Source: Rhipicephalus microplus
Taxonomy: Eukaryota; Arthropoda; Arachnida; Ixodida; Ixodidae
NCBI RefSeq assembly: GCF_043290135.1
Contig: NC_134701.1
Span: 61,955,502 to 62,019,501 of the forward strand
Direction: 5' to 3'
DNA length: 64,000 nt
A program made the position numbers and the translations under genes. Numbering within the stretch: the stretch's first letter is position 1; every line of letters starts with the position of its first letter. The notes under the pieces were generated by a model. It did no database searches, was not told the origin of the DNA, and worked only from the letters and a program-made list of their open reading frames with translations. Below, one piece after another: positions 23,238 to 32,741 of this stretch.

Positions 23238-24511
23238 AGGGACCCCGACACAGTTTTGATAATTTTTTGCAAACACGTTGTGCTGTAGGCTAAGTCCTAA
23301 GGGTCATTTACAGACCAATTTGAGCTCTGTGTGTAAACTGTGTCATTTATTACAACACTTTAAATGGCAATTTTGGCGATTTTTTCAGGTCAATGGATCT
23401 CAATAAAATTTACTGGATGCGTTCATCTGCACGTGTGCGCCATTCATACCAAATGGCAGGCTTGAGATTTTCGAAGATTCTTTTAAAAATAGTCTTATAG
23501 CTTGCCTCGAAATGCTCACCTCGCTTGCCAGAATTAATGGCGACATTGTGTGTGTGACGTTGAGTTTTGCCGGGTGGAAGTGACGGAACTGATGTGCCAC
23601 TGCAGCGTCTGCTTGTCTGCTATGGATTGTGTGGGTTTGGCCGGCGCTTTCTCGGTTGAGCGTGCAATCTGCTTTTCTATGTTAGTGGGCGTGTGATAAT
23701 AAGTGGCAAGTGGTGTTGCGTTGTGAGCCACACACGATTCGCCATATATTCATCATAACAGCGTAAGCGTTTTAGCAGATCGCCGCGAATGGCGTGCATA
23801 GGTAGTGCCATATGGCGGGCATTATGTGCTATCAGGCAGGTTCGGGCAAATGATTACGTCACGCATAAAAGCACACTCAGTGGGGTTTCGGTATTGCGGT
23901 TTTTCGGTAATGAAAGGTCATTTTCGAATTTGTTCAGTTTCAGCTATCGGGCGCGTGACAAGAGTGTCCCAGGAACATAAAAGTACCATTATTCAGTCAT
24001 GGTAAAAAAATCGCCAGAGTTGGCCTTTGAAGCTGCGAATCGCTGCAGATCGATGCGTCTTGGCCAAATGCGTTTTTAACCACCCGTTCACAGAACAACC
24101 TGCTCTGGTAACGCGACGTCTCAGAGGCTCCTGGTCTGATTTCCTGTGGAATGTGAGGAAGATCTACTAGTATTGTGGCAGCACCTGTCAGAGCAGATAT
24201 CAAGATATCAACCACTCTGCTATCTTTTTCTCTGTTGCCAGACGGTGTGGGTGCTGCCAGGTGCACTGTGTGGTGGTGTTCGGGATTGTGCGCAATTAAC
24301 CTGTCGGCATACTATCTAGACTGAGCGAAGCTCAAATTGTCGAGTGCACATGTCTCGCGGGTTCAGAAGGCAAAGCAGAGGTGAGAAGGAGGGTATAATT
24401 GTCCAGAGCGGCCTTGGTACACGACATGTCGGTAAATTTGTGGTGCAAATGGTTTGATGATGCTATCCCTTAACTCTGACAAAACTTCAAAAAACCGTCG
24501 CAAGGGTCCCT
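23238..24511. mobile_element. TTAA-flanked MITE with AGGGACCC terminal repeats
   Basis: The left end is TTAA followed by AGGGACCCCGACACAG (from 23238). The right end is GCAAGGGTCCCT followed by TTAA (element ends 24511; TTAA at 23234-23237 and 24512-24515). Perfect TTAA duplication is the signature of piggyBac-type insertion. The terminal repeat is short, about 8-9 bp. The 1274-bp interior has no transposase, only short chance frames. AAAGGGATCCCTAAA at about 24764 looks like a related but diverged end. Confidence 0.65.
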
Positions 24512-24515
24512 TTAA

Positions 24516-25158
24516 CTCTACCAACTGCCATGAAGTAGAATGTGAACGCCCACAAATGTGTTAATGTGTCGCAGCCCAAGTTTTGTGTTTCCTTTCCACA
24601 TCATGATAAACAGTCACACTTTCGTTGCAATGTAAATAAATCTTCACAGAGCCAACAAATGCTGCTTCTCTTTCTTTACTTTATTTGTTAAAATGCACAC
24701 AAAAAGTGTTTAAAGTGCTTGCAGGGAAGTGGGGCAAAAGGTTTCTAAACTTTTTAATTTCTAAAGGGATCCCTAAACAACCTTAAATAGTTTATAGCTT
24801 TTCCACCAAGTGCGCATTTCAGAACGCAGTCACGATCAACATTGCCAAACGTGGAAGCGCTATGAGCTGCGGGTGCACCACAAAATAAAAACAATTTTGT
24901 CTGCACTGGGTCTTTCACTGTATCCCCAGCATTGCCCGTGACGTCATCAATCGCATTTACGAAAAAATGCCAGGTCTGCAGAGCACAGTCGCAGGGAAAG
25001 CTTGAAAAGCGGCCTTTCAGAACCTTTTACAAACACTCTTTGGGTAACTGCTACAAGTACACTGCTGAATACCCACCATGCCATAAATATTCATAATTTT
25101 TGTCCAGTTTGCCAGCATTCGACCATCATCAGTACCCGGCCTCCTTTATCTTGAGCGT
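24516..25158. other. No gene recognised
   Basis: The sequence is AT-rich. GTAAATAAATCTTCACAG at about 24632 could be a poly(A) signal region. Nothing else is supported. Confidence 0.4.
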
Positions 25159-25905
25159 CTACACTTTCCTGCAGGCTGTGATGACTTGCGATGGCGTCAC
25201 TGATGAGGACAGGACATCGAGTCTGTTTTCTCGCTTGTCGCAGAGTTTGGGGATGCTTGGCCTTATGAAAGCGTCGGTGCATCCTCGCACATCTTTAGCA
25301 GTCATCTCCGTATCTAGTGCTTCTTTATCAGCACTGCTTCCAAGGCTTCCTTTGCGAGTCTCTGCCCTCCCAGATGCAGGGACTGCCTGCTTTTCGCCGC
25401 TGTTTTTGGCGCAATCTCGTTTCGATGCTCGTTCGGATGTCTTTGCTACAGCACAGTAATCAGCCTCGTCTTTGTCGGCAGCACAGGGTTCAGCAACTAC
25501 AGCACGTGGAAGGTCACCAGTTGCTTCAAGGATTTCTGTAGCATCCATAATGTGTTCTTGGAAAGCGTCATTAGGTGGTCGTATGCGATGGTGTAGTTTG
25601 TTGGCATACGTCGCTACATATTCATGAGCCGTGTGTCCAAACCGTCGACAATCCTCACAATGCGGTGTCCAGCAGTTACAACAAATGTGTCCTACTCTGT
25701 TGCAGCACAGGCTTAACAGTGGTCTGCAAGGAATGAGCAGGAGGCTCTGTAGACCGCAAACTGAGAGTAGATGCAGGATGTCGGACACGCCGAATCCGTC
25801 CGCGAGTGTCAATACAACATCTTGATTAAGGGTACGCATCTGTTCCATCTCTAACACACTCCAAGTTTCCACTGTAAATCTTTCCAAATGACTGCAGTGC
25901 TTCAT
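25159..25905 (-). pseudogene. Zinc-knuckle ORF1/gag-like protein remnant of a LINE
   Basis: The 248-codon minus-strand frame has an N-terminal stretch followed by paired zinc knuckles at about residues 68-94. The first, CCNRVGHICCNC, resembles C.(R/N)(V/C)GH....C. The second, CEDCRRFGHTAHEY, has its last Cys replaced by Tyr. The tail after residue 100 is hydrophilic and disordered in character. Paired CCHC knuckles with CRRFGH spacing are typical of the RNA-binding ORF1 proteins of tick non-LTR retrotransposons. No reverse transcriptase follows on the same strand, so it is an isolated fragment. A cellular retrogene is the alternative. Confidence 0.55.
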
Positions 25906-26140
25906 GCACTGCTTGGCACTCCTTTCGAAACTGGCCTTAGACAGGCTTCACATCGGGAAAGAAATCGCATTAAAATGAGTAATAAAGCGTTTTAGAACAT
26001 CAAAGGAACAGTCAGGCATCACACAATGTAAATTTCATGACGACTAGGTCGTCCAATGCTCCAACCCACTGAAAATCTTGTACTGTTTTCTTTTATTGTG
26101 TAGAGTCACCTATTAACTGTGGGGCATACCCACTTCAGAA

Positions 26141-26510
26141 GCAGCAACGGCGTAGTTGTTGGAGCATCCGCCTCGCATGCAAAATGTCCGTGGTTCAAAT
26201 CCCGGTGCCGCGCAGTTCCCAACCGGATAAAAAAAAATCCGCGTGGTGATGGAACTGCATTACGAGGCCTGGAGTGCGGCCTCACCGGTAACCACCGCCG
26301 GGAACGCACTCCCTCAACAAAGAAGGATTGGCCACCCTGGTGCAGTATCTGGCCGCTACCTCCCACATGCATACGTCAAATAACTCACGGCCCTCAGTCC
26401 CCAGCAGCTGCGAAGCAACTGACCATGGCGGTCAGATCTGCAATGCAGCAGAGGGTGCTAAGAATCTCTGGATCCGGACAGGCTGCCATTGGAACCTGAA
26501 CTTGGCAACG
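26141..26510 (+). mobile_element. tRNA-derived SINE
   Basis: The head (26141-26213) resembles a tRNA: an A-box-like GTAGTTGTTGGAGCA and a B box GGTTCAAATCC at 26192-26202. A short A run (26227-26234) follows, then a body ending near 26510. The T-arm-like segment after the B box (CCGGTGCCGCG) does not close a proper acceptor stem. The 3' border is uncertain. It differs from the SINE at 11271. Confidence 0.65.
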
Positions 26511-26534
26511 TTTAACTCGTCTTTGGCAACGTTT

Positions 26535-26583
26535 TTCACGTCTTCATAGAAGCTTCAGTTGAAAGCTTCTACGAAGACGTGAA
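26535..26583. repeat. Long hairpin, 21-bp arms and 7-base loop
   Basis: The arms at 26535-26555 and 26563-26583 are inverse copies at 20 of 21 positions (TTCACGTCTTC at one end, GAAGACGTGAA at the other) around the loop CAGTTGA. It follows the SINE directly and precedes a short tandem repeat, so it may be a snap-back duplication or a foldback element. Confidence 0.8.
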
Positions 26584-26591
26584 ATCGGCAA

Positions 26592-26672
26592 TGAGTAAGG
26601 TATACAATACACACAGTATACAAGTAAGGTATACAATAGTAAGGTATACAATATACACAGTATACAATACTG
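26592..26672. repeat. Short tandem repeat of GTAAGGTATACAATA units
   Basis: GTAAGGTATACAATA occurs three times with ACACAGTATACAA inserts between copies. It lies exactly at the 5' truncation point of the RTE LINE that begins at 26673. Confidence 0.7.
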
Positions 26673-28093
26673 ATGAGAGACTTTAGTGCAAAGGTAGGGA
26701 AGAAGCAGGCTGGAGACCAGGCAGTAGGAGATTATGGCATCAGTACTAGAAACGCCAGAGGAGAGCTACTAGTAGAATTCGCAGAACGCAATAATTTACA
26801 GATTTTGAATACCTTCTACCGAAAATGAGGAAACCGCAAGTGGACATGGAGGAACCCTAATGGCGAAAATAAGAAGGAAATAGACCTTATAATGAGTGCA
26901 CACCCAGGCATCATGCAGGATGTGGAAGTGGTTGGCAAGGTATGATGCAGTGACCATAGAATGGTACGGTCTCGAATTCGCCTAGACTTGAGAAAGGAAC
27001 GGCAGAAACTGATACGCAAGAAGCCAATCAATGAGCTAGCACTGAGAGGGAAAGTACAGGAATTCAAAGTCTCGCTTCAAAACAGGTACTCTGCTCTTAG
27101 TGAGGAAACCAACCTTAGCATAGATACAATGAATGATAATCTGACGAGTATTATTACGGAGTGTGCAGTGGAAGTTGGAGGAAGGGTAGTTAGACAGGAC
27201 ACTGGCAAGCTTTCCCAGGAAACGAAGAATCTCATTAAGAAGCATCAAATCTTGAAAGTCTCAAGTACAACAGACAAAATAGAACTGGCAGAGCTTTCGA
27301 AGTTGATTAATAGGTGTAAGGTATCCGACGTAAGGAGGTACAACATGGAGAGAATGGAACACGCTCTGAAAAACGGAGAAAGCGTCAAAGCAGTAGAGAG
27401 GAAACTTGGGATAGGCAAAAATCGGATTTATGCACTTGGGGACAAAGAAGGCAAAATAACTACCAATATGGATAGGATAGTTAAAATAGCCGAGGAGTTT
27501 TACAGAGATCTGTACAGTAGCCGGGACAACCACGACTTTAATACTATAATAACTAGCAGTAACCCAGATGACACCCCACCAGTAATGATAGAAATCAGAA
27601 AAGCTTTGGAGAGCATGCAAAGAGGAAAAGCTGCTGGTGAGAATCAGGTAACATCAGATCTGCTGAAAGATGGAGGACAGATTGTGTTAGAAAGCTAGCC
27701 ACCCTGTTTACGAGGTGTCTCCTGACGGGAAGAGTACCAGAGTTTTGGAAGAACGCTAACATCATCTTAATACATAAGAAAGGAGAAGACAAGGACTTGA
27801 AGAATTACAGGCCGATTAGCTTGCTCTCTGTAGTATACAAGCTATTTACAAAAGTAATTGCTAACAGAGTAAACAAAACATCAGAATTCAATCAACCAAA
27901 GGAATAAGCAGGATTTCGAACAGGCTACTCACAATCGACCACATTCATACTATCAATCAGGTAATAGAGAAATGCTCAGAATATAACCAACCACTATACA
28001 TAACCTTCATAGATTACGAGAAGGCGTTTGATTCAGTAGAAATATCAGCCGTCATGCAGACACTGCGGAATCAGGGCGTCGTTGAAGTATATA
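26673..28093 (+). mobile_element. RTE-clade LINE, 5' part (endonuclease end and start of reverse transcriptase)
   Basis: It starts inside the apurinic endonuclease domain: MRDFSAKVGKKQAGDQ corresponds to the GDFNAKVG motif, followed by KWTWRNPNGENKKEIDLI and CSDHRMV. The linker frame (26961-27698) leads to [20 protein letters not shown]. The reverse transcriptase then begins in another frame: [33 protein letters not shown], and ITFIDYEKAFDSVE with the first catalytic Asp. Several stops and frameshifts are present. The copy is 5'-truncated and breaks off at 28093 in the middle of the reverse transcriptase. The continuation is at 31722. Confidence 0.8.
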
Positions 28094-28400
28094 CAGTCGA
28101 ACCTCGGTATATCGAACGGCGTGGCGATCGCGAAATAGTTCGATATATCCAGAATTCGATCTAACAAAATCACGAAGAAAATGCGTCAACAGCTTGCTGA
28201 AAACGACCAACGAACCATTCAAGCGTGGTGCAGTAAATACTCACTTTAGGATTGAAACATGGTATTTATTGTGGTGGCCTAAAATATTGAAAAAGAGTAG
28301 CCTGCTTTTTGTTGGCCATGGCGTGTTTGACGACTGCGTCCTCAATATAGTCCAGGCGATACATAAGTGATAGGCCGGTGCCTTCAATCGCGCCGCAGTG
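28094..28400. mobile_element. Left end of a Tigger-like element
   Basis: CAGTCGAACCTCGGTATATC at 28094 follows a TA (28092-28093). It is followed by AGTTCGATATATCCAGAATT, the same end architecture as the element at 16626. No inverted right end is visible before the next LINE begins near 28400, so the element is truncated. The exact right border is unknown. Confidence 0.6.
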
Positions 28401-29361
28401 GTGGCGCACAAGGGCCAAGGCAGCTGCGAAATTTTGGAACCATCTAAACTCCCTAAGAAATGAGACGAGCCTAGAGCAGAGTTTTATAACTACAGCCCAA
28501 GGTGCTAGGCTAGAAGGGGACGAAGCTATTGAATATATAAGAACAAGGGTGACAGAAAAATTTCAACAAAGAAGTACTTTATGCACCACAATAGACAAGG
28601 ACGAATCAAGTGGTGCAATGGCTCCATTTTCACAACAAGAGTGGGAAAGGGCTGAGAAAAGGGTTCCTGGTAGTACATCAACAGGCCCAGATGGCATTCC
28701 AATTAGGCTGATAAAGACATTAGGTCCGAAGTCTAAGCAGGCTTTGAGAGAGGCAGTGAGCAAAATAATAATCGATGGTGAAGTTCCCAATGGATGGAAA
28801 CTTAGCAGGATGAGCATGATCTATAAAGGAAAGGGGGAAAAAGCTGACATAAACAACTACCGTCCTATAACAGTGACATCAGTGGTCTACAGGCTGGCGA
28901 TGCAAATTATAAAGGAAAGACTGCAGGCGTGGATAGAGGATGAGGGGGTGCTGGGGGAACTGCAGAATGGGTTTCGGAAACACAGGAGGTTGGAAGACAA
29001 TCTGTTCTCACTGACTCAGTGCATCGAAATAGCAGAAAAGGAACACAGGCCCCTGTGGCTAGCATTTTTGGATATCAAGGGAGCGTACGATAGCGTGGTT
29101 CAAGAGGAATTGTGGGGAATACTGGACACACTAGGCGTGGAACATGTAGTCACTAATCTTTTAAAGGGTATCTATAAAGGTAACAAGGTAGTTATAAAGT
29201 GGGAAAAACAGGTATCCAAGCCTGCAGAGGTAAAACGGGGGCTTAGGCAGGGGTGCCCCCTGTCACCCTTATTATTCATGATGTACCTACAAGGATTAGA
29301 GGCAAAATTAGAGGGAAGTGGACTTCAACCTCTCTTTAGTCAAACAAGGAAAACTTATTGA
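28378..29361 (+). pseudogene. LINE reverse transcriptase, N-terminal part
   Basis: The frame (LINE-specific from about 28400) holds KFWNHLNSLRN, then the reverse transcriptase: STGPDGIPIRLIK, MIYKGKGEKADINNYRPI, LQNGFRKHRRLEDN, LWLAFLDIKGAYDSV (first catalytic Asp) and GLRQGCPLSPLLFMMYLQG. Near 29325 the frame shifts by one, and the YADD box is read in the next piece. The first 20 or so codons belong to the upstream non-LINE DNA. In life the enzyme copies element RNA at a nicked target; this copy cannot make a full protein without correcting the shift. Confidence 0.8.
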
Positions 29362-30659
29362 TCAGGCACTACCAGCATTAATGTACGCAGATGATATAGT
29401 GCTAATGGCCAACAACAAGGAAGATTTGCAGAGATTGATGGACATCTGCGGTAATGAGGGAGATAGGTTAGATTTTAGATTCAGTAAGGAAAAATCAGCA
29501 GTCATGATTTTCAATGACAACGAAGGTAGTGAGCTTAGAATACAGGAGGTCACGCTAGAGATAACAGATAAATACAAATATCTGGGCGTATGGATAAGCA
29601 ATGGGACCGAGTATCTGAGGGAACACGAAATATACGTGACGACTAAAGGTAACAGGAATGCCGCAGTCATGAAAAATAGGGCACTGTGGAATTACAATAG
29701 GTATGATGTTGTGAGAGGAATATGGAAAGGGGTCATGGTTCCTGGGCTGACGTTCGGCAATGCGGTCTTGTGCATGAGATCAGAAGTTCAAGCAAGATTA
29801 GAAATTAAGCAACGTGGAATAGGTAGGCTTGCTTTAGGAGCTCACGGGAATACACCAAATCAGGGAGTACAAGGTGATATGGGATGGACATCATTTGAGG
29901 GCAGGGAAGCTAGCAGCAAGATAGAATTTGAGAAACGATTGAGAGAAATGGGGGAAGAGCGTTGGGCTAGGAAGGTTTTCAGCTACTTGTACATGAAGAA
30001 TGTCAATACAAAATGGAGGAAGCGAACCAGGAAGTTGACTGGTAAATACTTAGAAAACAGCAGGTGGCCAAACCAAAAAGAACTATCGGTTAAGAAGAAA
30101 GTGAAGGAAACGGAGACTGACATGTGGAGAATGGGCATGATTAAGAAGTCCGCACTAGAGATCTATCGAACTTTTAAGCAGGAAATTGCCAAGGAAAGGA
30201 TCTATGATAATACTCGGGGTAGTTCTCTACTGTTTGAGGCCAGGACGGGAGTACTGCGAACCAAGACATATCCGGCCAAATACGAAGGGGTAGACACAGT
30301 ATGCAGTGCGTGTGGAGAGGAAGAAGAAACTGCCGAACACTTGATAATGTTCTGTAAAGGGCTTCACCCTATAGTTCAGGATGATGGCGCAGAGTTTTTC
30401 AAAGCACTGGGATTTAGGGACAGCGAGGGCAAAATAGACTTTAAGCGGGTAGACTTAACTAGAAGGAGGTTATCTGATTGGTGGCTAAAGTCAAGGCACG
30501 AGTGAAAATTAAACCCTTCACTGCGAAGTACGAATCCTCAACTTCATTATTTAAAGGAAAAAAAAGATAAATGTAATGGTTAGTTCACCAAGTATTACGG
30601 CTAGGTGGCGTTAGCCGCCGCCCGATCTAAAGGGTACAGCCACATCCATCCATCCATCC
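28400..30659 (+). mobile_element. Non-LTR retrotransposon, 5'-truncated, with (CATC)n tail
   Basis: A reverse-transcriptase reading frame in two pieces is followed by a 3' UTR (30506-30639) and a CATCCATCCATC tail ending near 30659. The 3' UTR contains GGTGGCGTTAGCCGCCGCCC, shared with the copy ending at 63896. The microsatellite tail and 5' truncation are typical of target-primed reverse transcription. The clade is uncertain: the reverse transcriptase reads like an RTE/R4/L1-type enzyme and the C-terminus has a CCHC-like motif. Confidence 0.8.
29318..30505 (+). pseudogene. LINE reverse transcriptase, C-terminal part with CCHC motif
   Basis: This frame continues the reverse transcriptase: ALPALMYADDIVLMA carries the YADD active-site pair, and YKYLGVWISNGTEYL is the following conserved block. 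The C-terminal domain has CSACGEEEETAEHLIMFC, a C..C.......H....C zinc motif seen at the end of several LINE proteins, and it ends LSDWWLKSRHE. The 395 codons are open throughout, so decay here is light: only the frameshift at about 29325 separates it from the upstream piece. Confidence 0.8.
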
Positions 30660-31109
30660 AGCTACGACCTCAGCTGATGTCGGGAGCGGGGCACCATCAG
30701 CGCTTGCGGGTCCACCTCGGCAGAGTCTTCATTTGGCTGCTCAGCAGTAGCTTCGGCGACAATCTCCACATCCGTGAGCTCCGCCGTTCGGAGTTAGGCT
30801 GCGAGCACAACGACCAATGCCTGCCGATGCTACGGGGGAGGAGCTTGCAACAAGTGCGCAGTGTGCCGTTGACACCATAGAGACTGCAACGACTGCAAGC
30901 TGCAAGGCTGCGGCGTGAGTCCGGGTGTAAAGCGCGCACATGGCGCGCCCATGCCGGCTCGCCTGACTGCTTTCTCTTTCCCGGCGGCGGCGCGGGCCGC
31001 GTCCGAGACAGTCGTCTGCGTCCTTTCCCTCCTATACTTTCCTCCTCTATCTTTACTTCTTACTCTCCCTTCCCCCCGCGCGAAGCCGTGTCGGTGCTTT
31101 GGCAGAAAA
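30660..31109. other. Unassigned segment with a Cys-rich stretch
   Basis: It lies between the LINE tail and the Penelope-like fragment. Around 30822-30908 one plus-strand frame reads ACRCYGGGACNKCAVCR, a stop, then HHRDCNDCKLQGCG, ending in GTGAGT, a good splice donor sequence. A pyrimidine-rich stretch and TTTGGCAG at about 31105 could form an intron end. The C..C..C pattern faintly resembles a CXXC zinc finger, but the in-frame stop and poor context make this a guess. Confidence 0.25.
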
Positions 31110-31720
31110 AAACATGCTGAGCCCATTTTTGTCACTTTTGCTAATGTGCTGCGCTAACTGTTTTAACTCTAGTTTACGACACATTTCCTTGGCCTGCGTT
31201 TTTACTCTATCTAGACGAATGTCGGTACAACATTTGAAAACAGATTGGATAGCTGTGACCGCCTTTTCCAGGTACAAGCAATTAGGAAGAACGGCGAAAC
31301 CACCCTCCTTATCTGACGGCACGACACAAAGTTCAATGTCTCTAAGAAACTTGGTCGTCTTCCGCACCGGAAGGCTGTTGCTGGTAGGCTTACCCCGTAG
31401 GAGCACGTCGACGCCTTCTGAGATGCACCTGTCTGAATCCTCAGGTGAAGCACGCCCAGCCACAGAGCGCACCATTGAAAGAAGCTCGGGTGCGGACCTC
31501 TCTCGGTCGACGGCGAACTTCGGACCTAGAGCGAGGGTGTTGTGGACGTAGTCTAGGAGGACGACGTCACTGCATGAGTGAACGACACCTGATTGCCGAG
31601 GCTTAGTTGGGCGCTGCGCACGAAGGCTAGCGAGCTCACGTGACCACAGGCGGTTTGCAGTGTACTCGATTCGGTCGCAGTACTCTCGCCATTTTCTTTT
31701 CTTCACTCCCGGTGTTAGAT
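31110..31720 (-). pseudogene. Penelope-like element, N-terminal fragment of the reverse transcriptase ORF
   Basis: The minus-strand frame (open from 31784, PLE-specific from about 31715) contains VHNTLALGPKFA, then VRKTTKFLRDIELCVVPSDK followed by EGGFAVL, and ends KNGLSMFFSAK near 31110. 'LGPKF' and 'DKGGG.VV' are hallmarks of the region just before the reverse transcriptase core in Penelope-like retroelements. The fragment stops before the catalytic YADD box and the GIY-YIG endonuclease, so it is heavily truncated. It lies opposite in orientation to the RTE and LINE around it. Confidence 0.7.
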
Positions 31721-31721
31721 C

Positions 31722-32741
31722 TGCGGAATCAGGGCGTCGATGAAGTATATATAAACATCCTGGAAGAAATCTACAGGGGATCAACTGCTAGCATAGTGCT
31801 TCATAAAGAAAGCAACAGAATACCAATCAAGAAGGGTGTAAGGCAGGGGGACGCAATCTCCCCAATGCTATTTACCGCGTGCTTACAGGAGGTTTTCAGA
31901 AGCTTAGAATGGGAACAGTTAGGGATAAGAGTTAATGGAGAATACCTTAGTAACCTGCGCTTCGCCGATGACATTGCATTGCTGAGTAACTCAGGGGACG
32001 AATTGCAACTCATGATTACGGAGTTACACAGGGAGAGCAGAAAGGTGGGTCTTAAAATTAATCTGCAGAAAACGAAAGTAATGTACAACAACCTCGGAAA
32101 GGAGCAGCGCTTCGAGATAGGTAATAGTGCGCTTGAAGTTGTAAAAGTCTATGTCTACTTAGTGCAGGTAATAACCGCAGAGCCTAACCACGAGATTGAA
32201 GTAACTAGAAGAATAAGAATGGGGTGGAGCACATTCGGCAAGCACTCTCAAATTATGACAGGTAGATTGCCATTATCCCTTAAGAGGAAGGTATACAACA
32301 GCTGTATCTTGCCGGTACTTAGCTACGGAGCCGAAACCTGGAGACTTACAAAGAGGGTTCAGCTTAAATTAAGGACGAGGCAGCGAGCAATGGAAAGAAA
32401 AATGGTAGGTGTAAACTTAAGAGACAAGAAGAGAGCAGAGTGGATTAGGGAACAAACGGGGGTTAAGGATATCATAGCTGAAATCAAGAAGAAGAAATGG
32501 ACATGGGCTGTGCATGTAGCGCGTAGACAGGATAACCGCTGGTCATTAAGGGTAACTAACTAGATTCCCAGAGAAGGGAAGCGGGTTAGGGGGAGACAGA
32601 AGGTTAGGTGGGCAGATGAGATTAAGAAGTTTGCGGGTATAAATTGGCAGCAGCAAGCACAGGACCGGGTTAACTGGCGGAACATGGGAGAGGCCTTTGT
32701 CCTGCAGTGGACGTAGTCGGGCTGATGATGACGATGATACC
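31722..32741 (+). mobile_element. RTE-clade LINE, 3' part with (GAT)n tail
   Basis: The frame resumes with LRNQGVDEVYINILEEIYRG, KKGVRQGDAISPMLF, and LRFADDIALLSNSG (FADD active-site box). It continues LPVLSYGAETWRLTK and WTWAVHVARRQDNRWS up to a TAG at 32561. Beyond the stop, the same frame still reads RGRQKVRWADEI and NWRNMGEAFVLQWT. The 3' end TGATGATGACGATGATA is the short GAT-rich tail typical of RTE elements. Together with 26673-28093 it forms one split element or two joined copies. Confidence 0.8.

Noticed and set aside
26141..26213. tRNA gene
   Set aside because: A and B boxes are present but the acceptor stem does not pair, and the sequence continues into a SINE body.
31640..31721. 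Start of the RTE protein at the first ATG of the open frame
   Set aside because: The first 27 codons derive from the Penelope-like fragment read antisense; RTE homology begins only at 31722.
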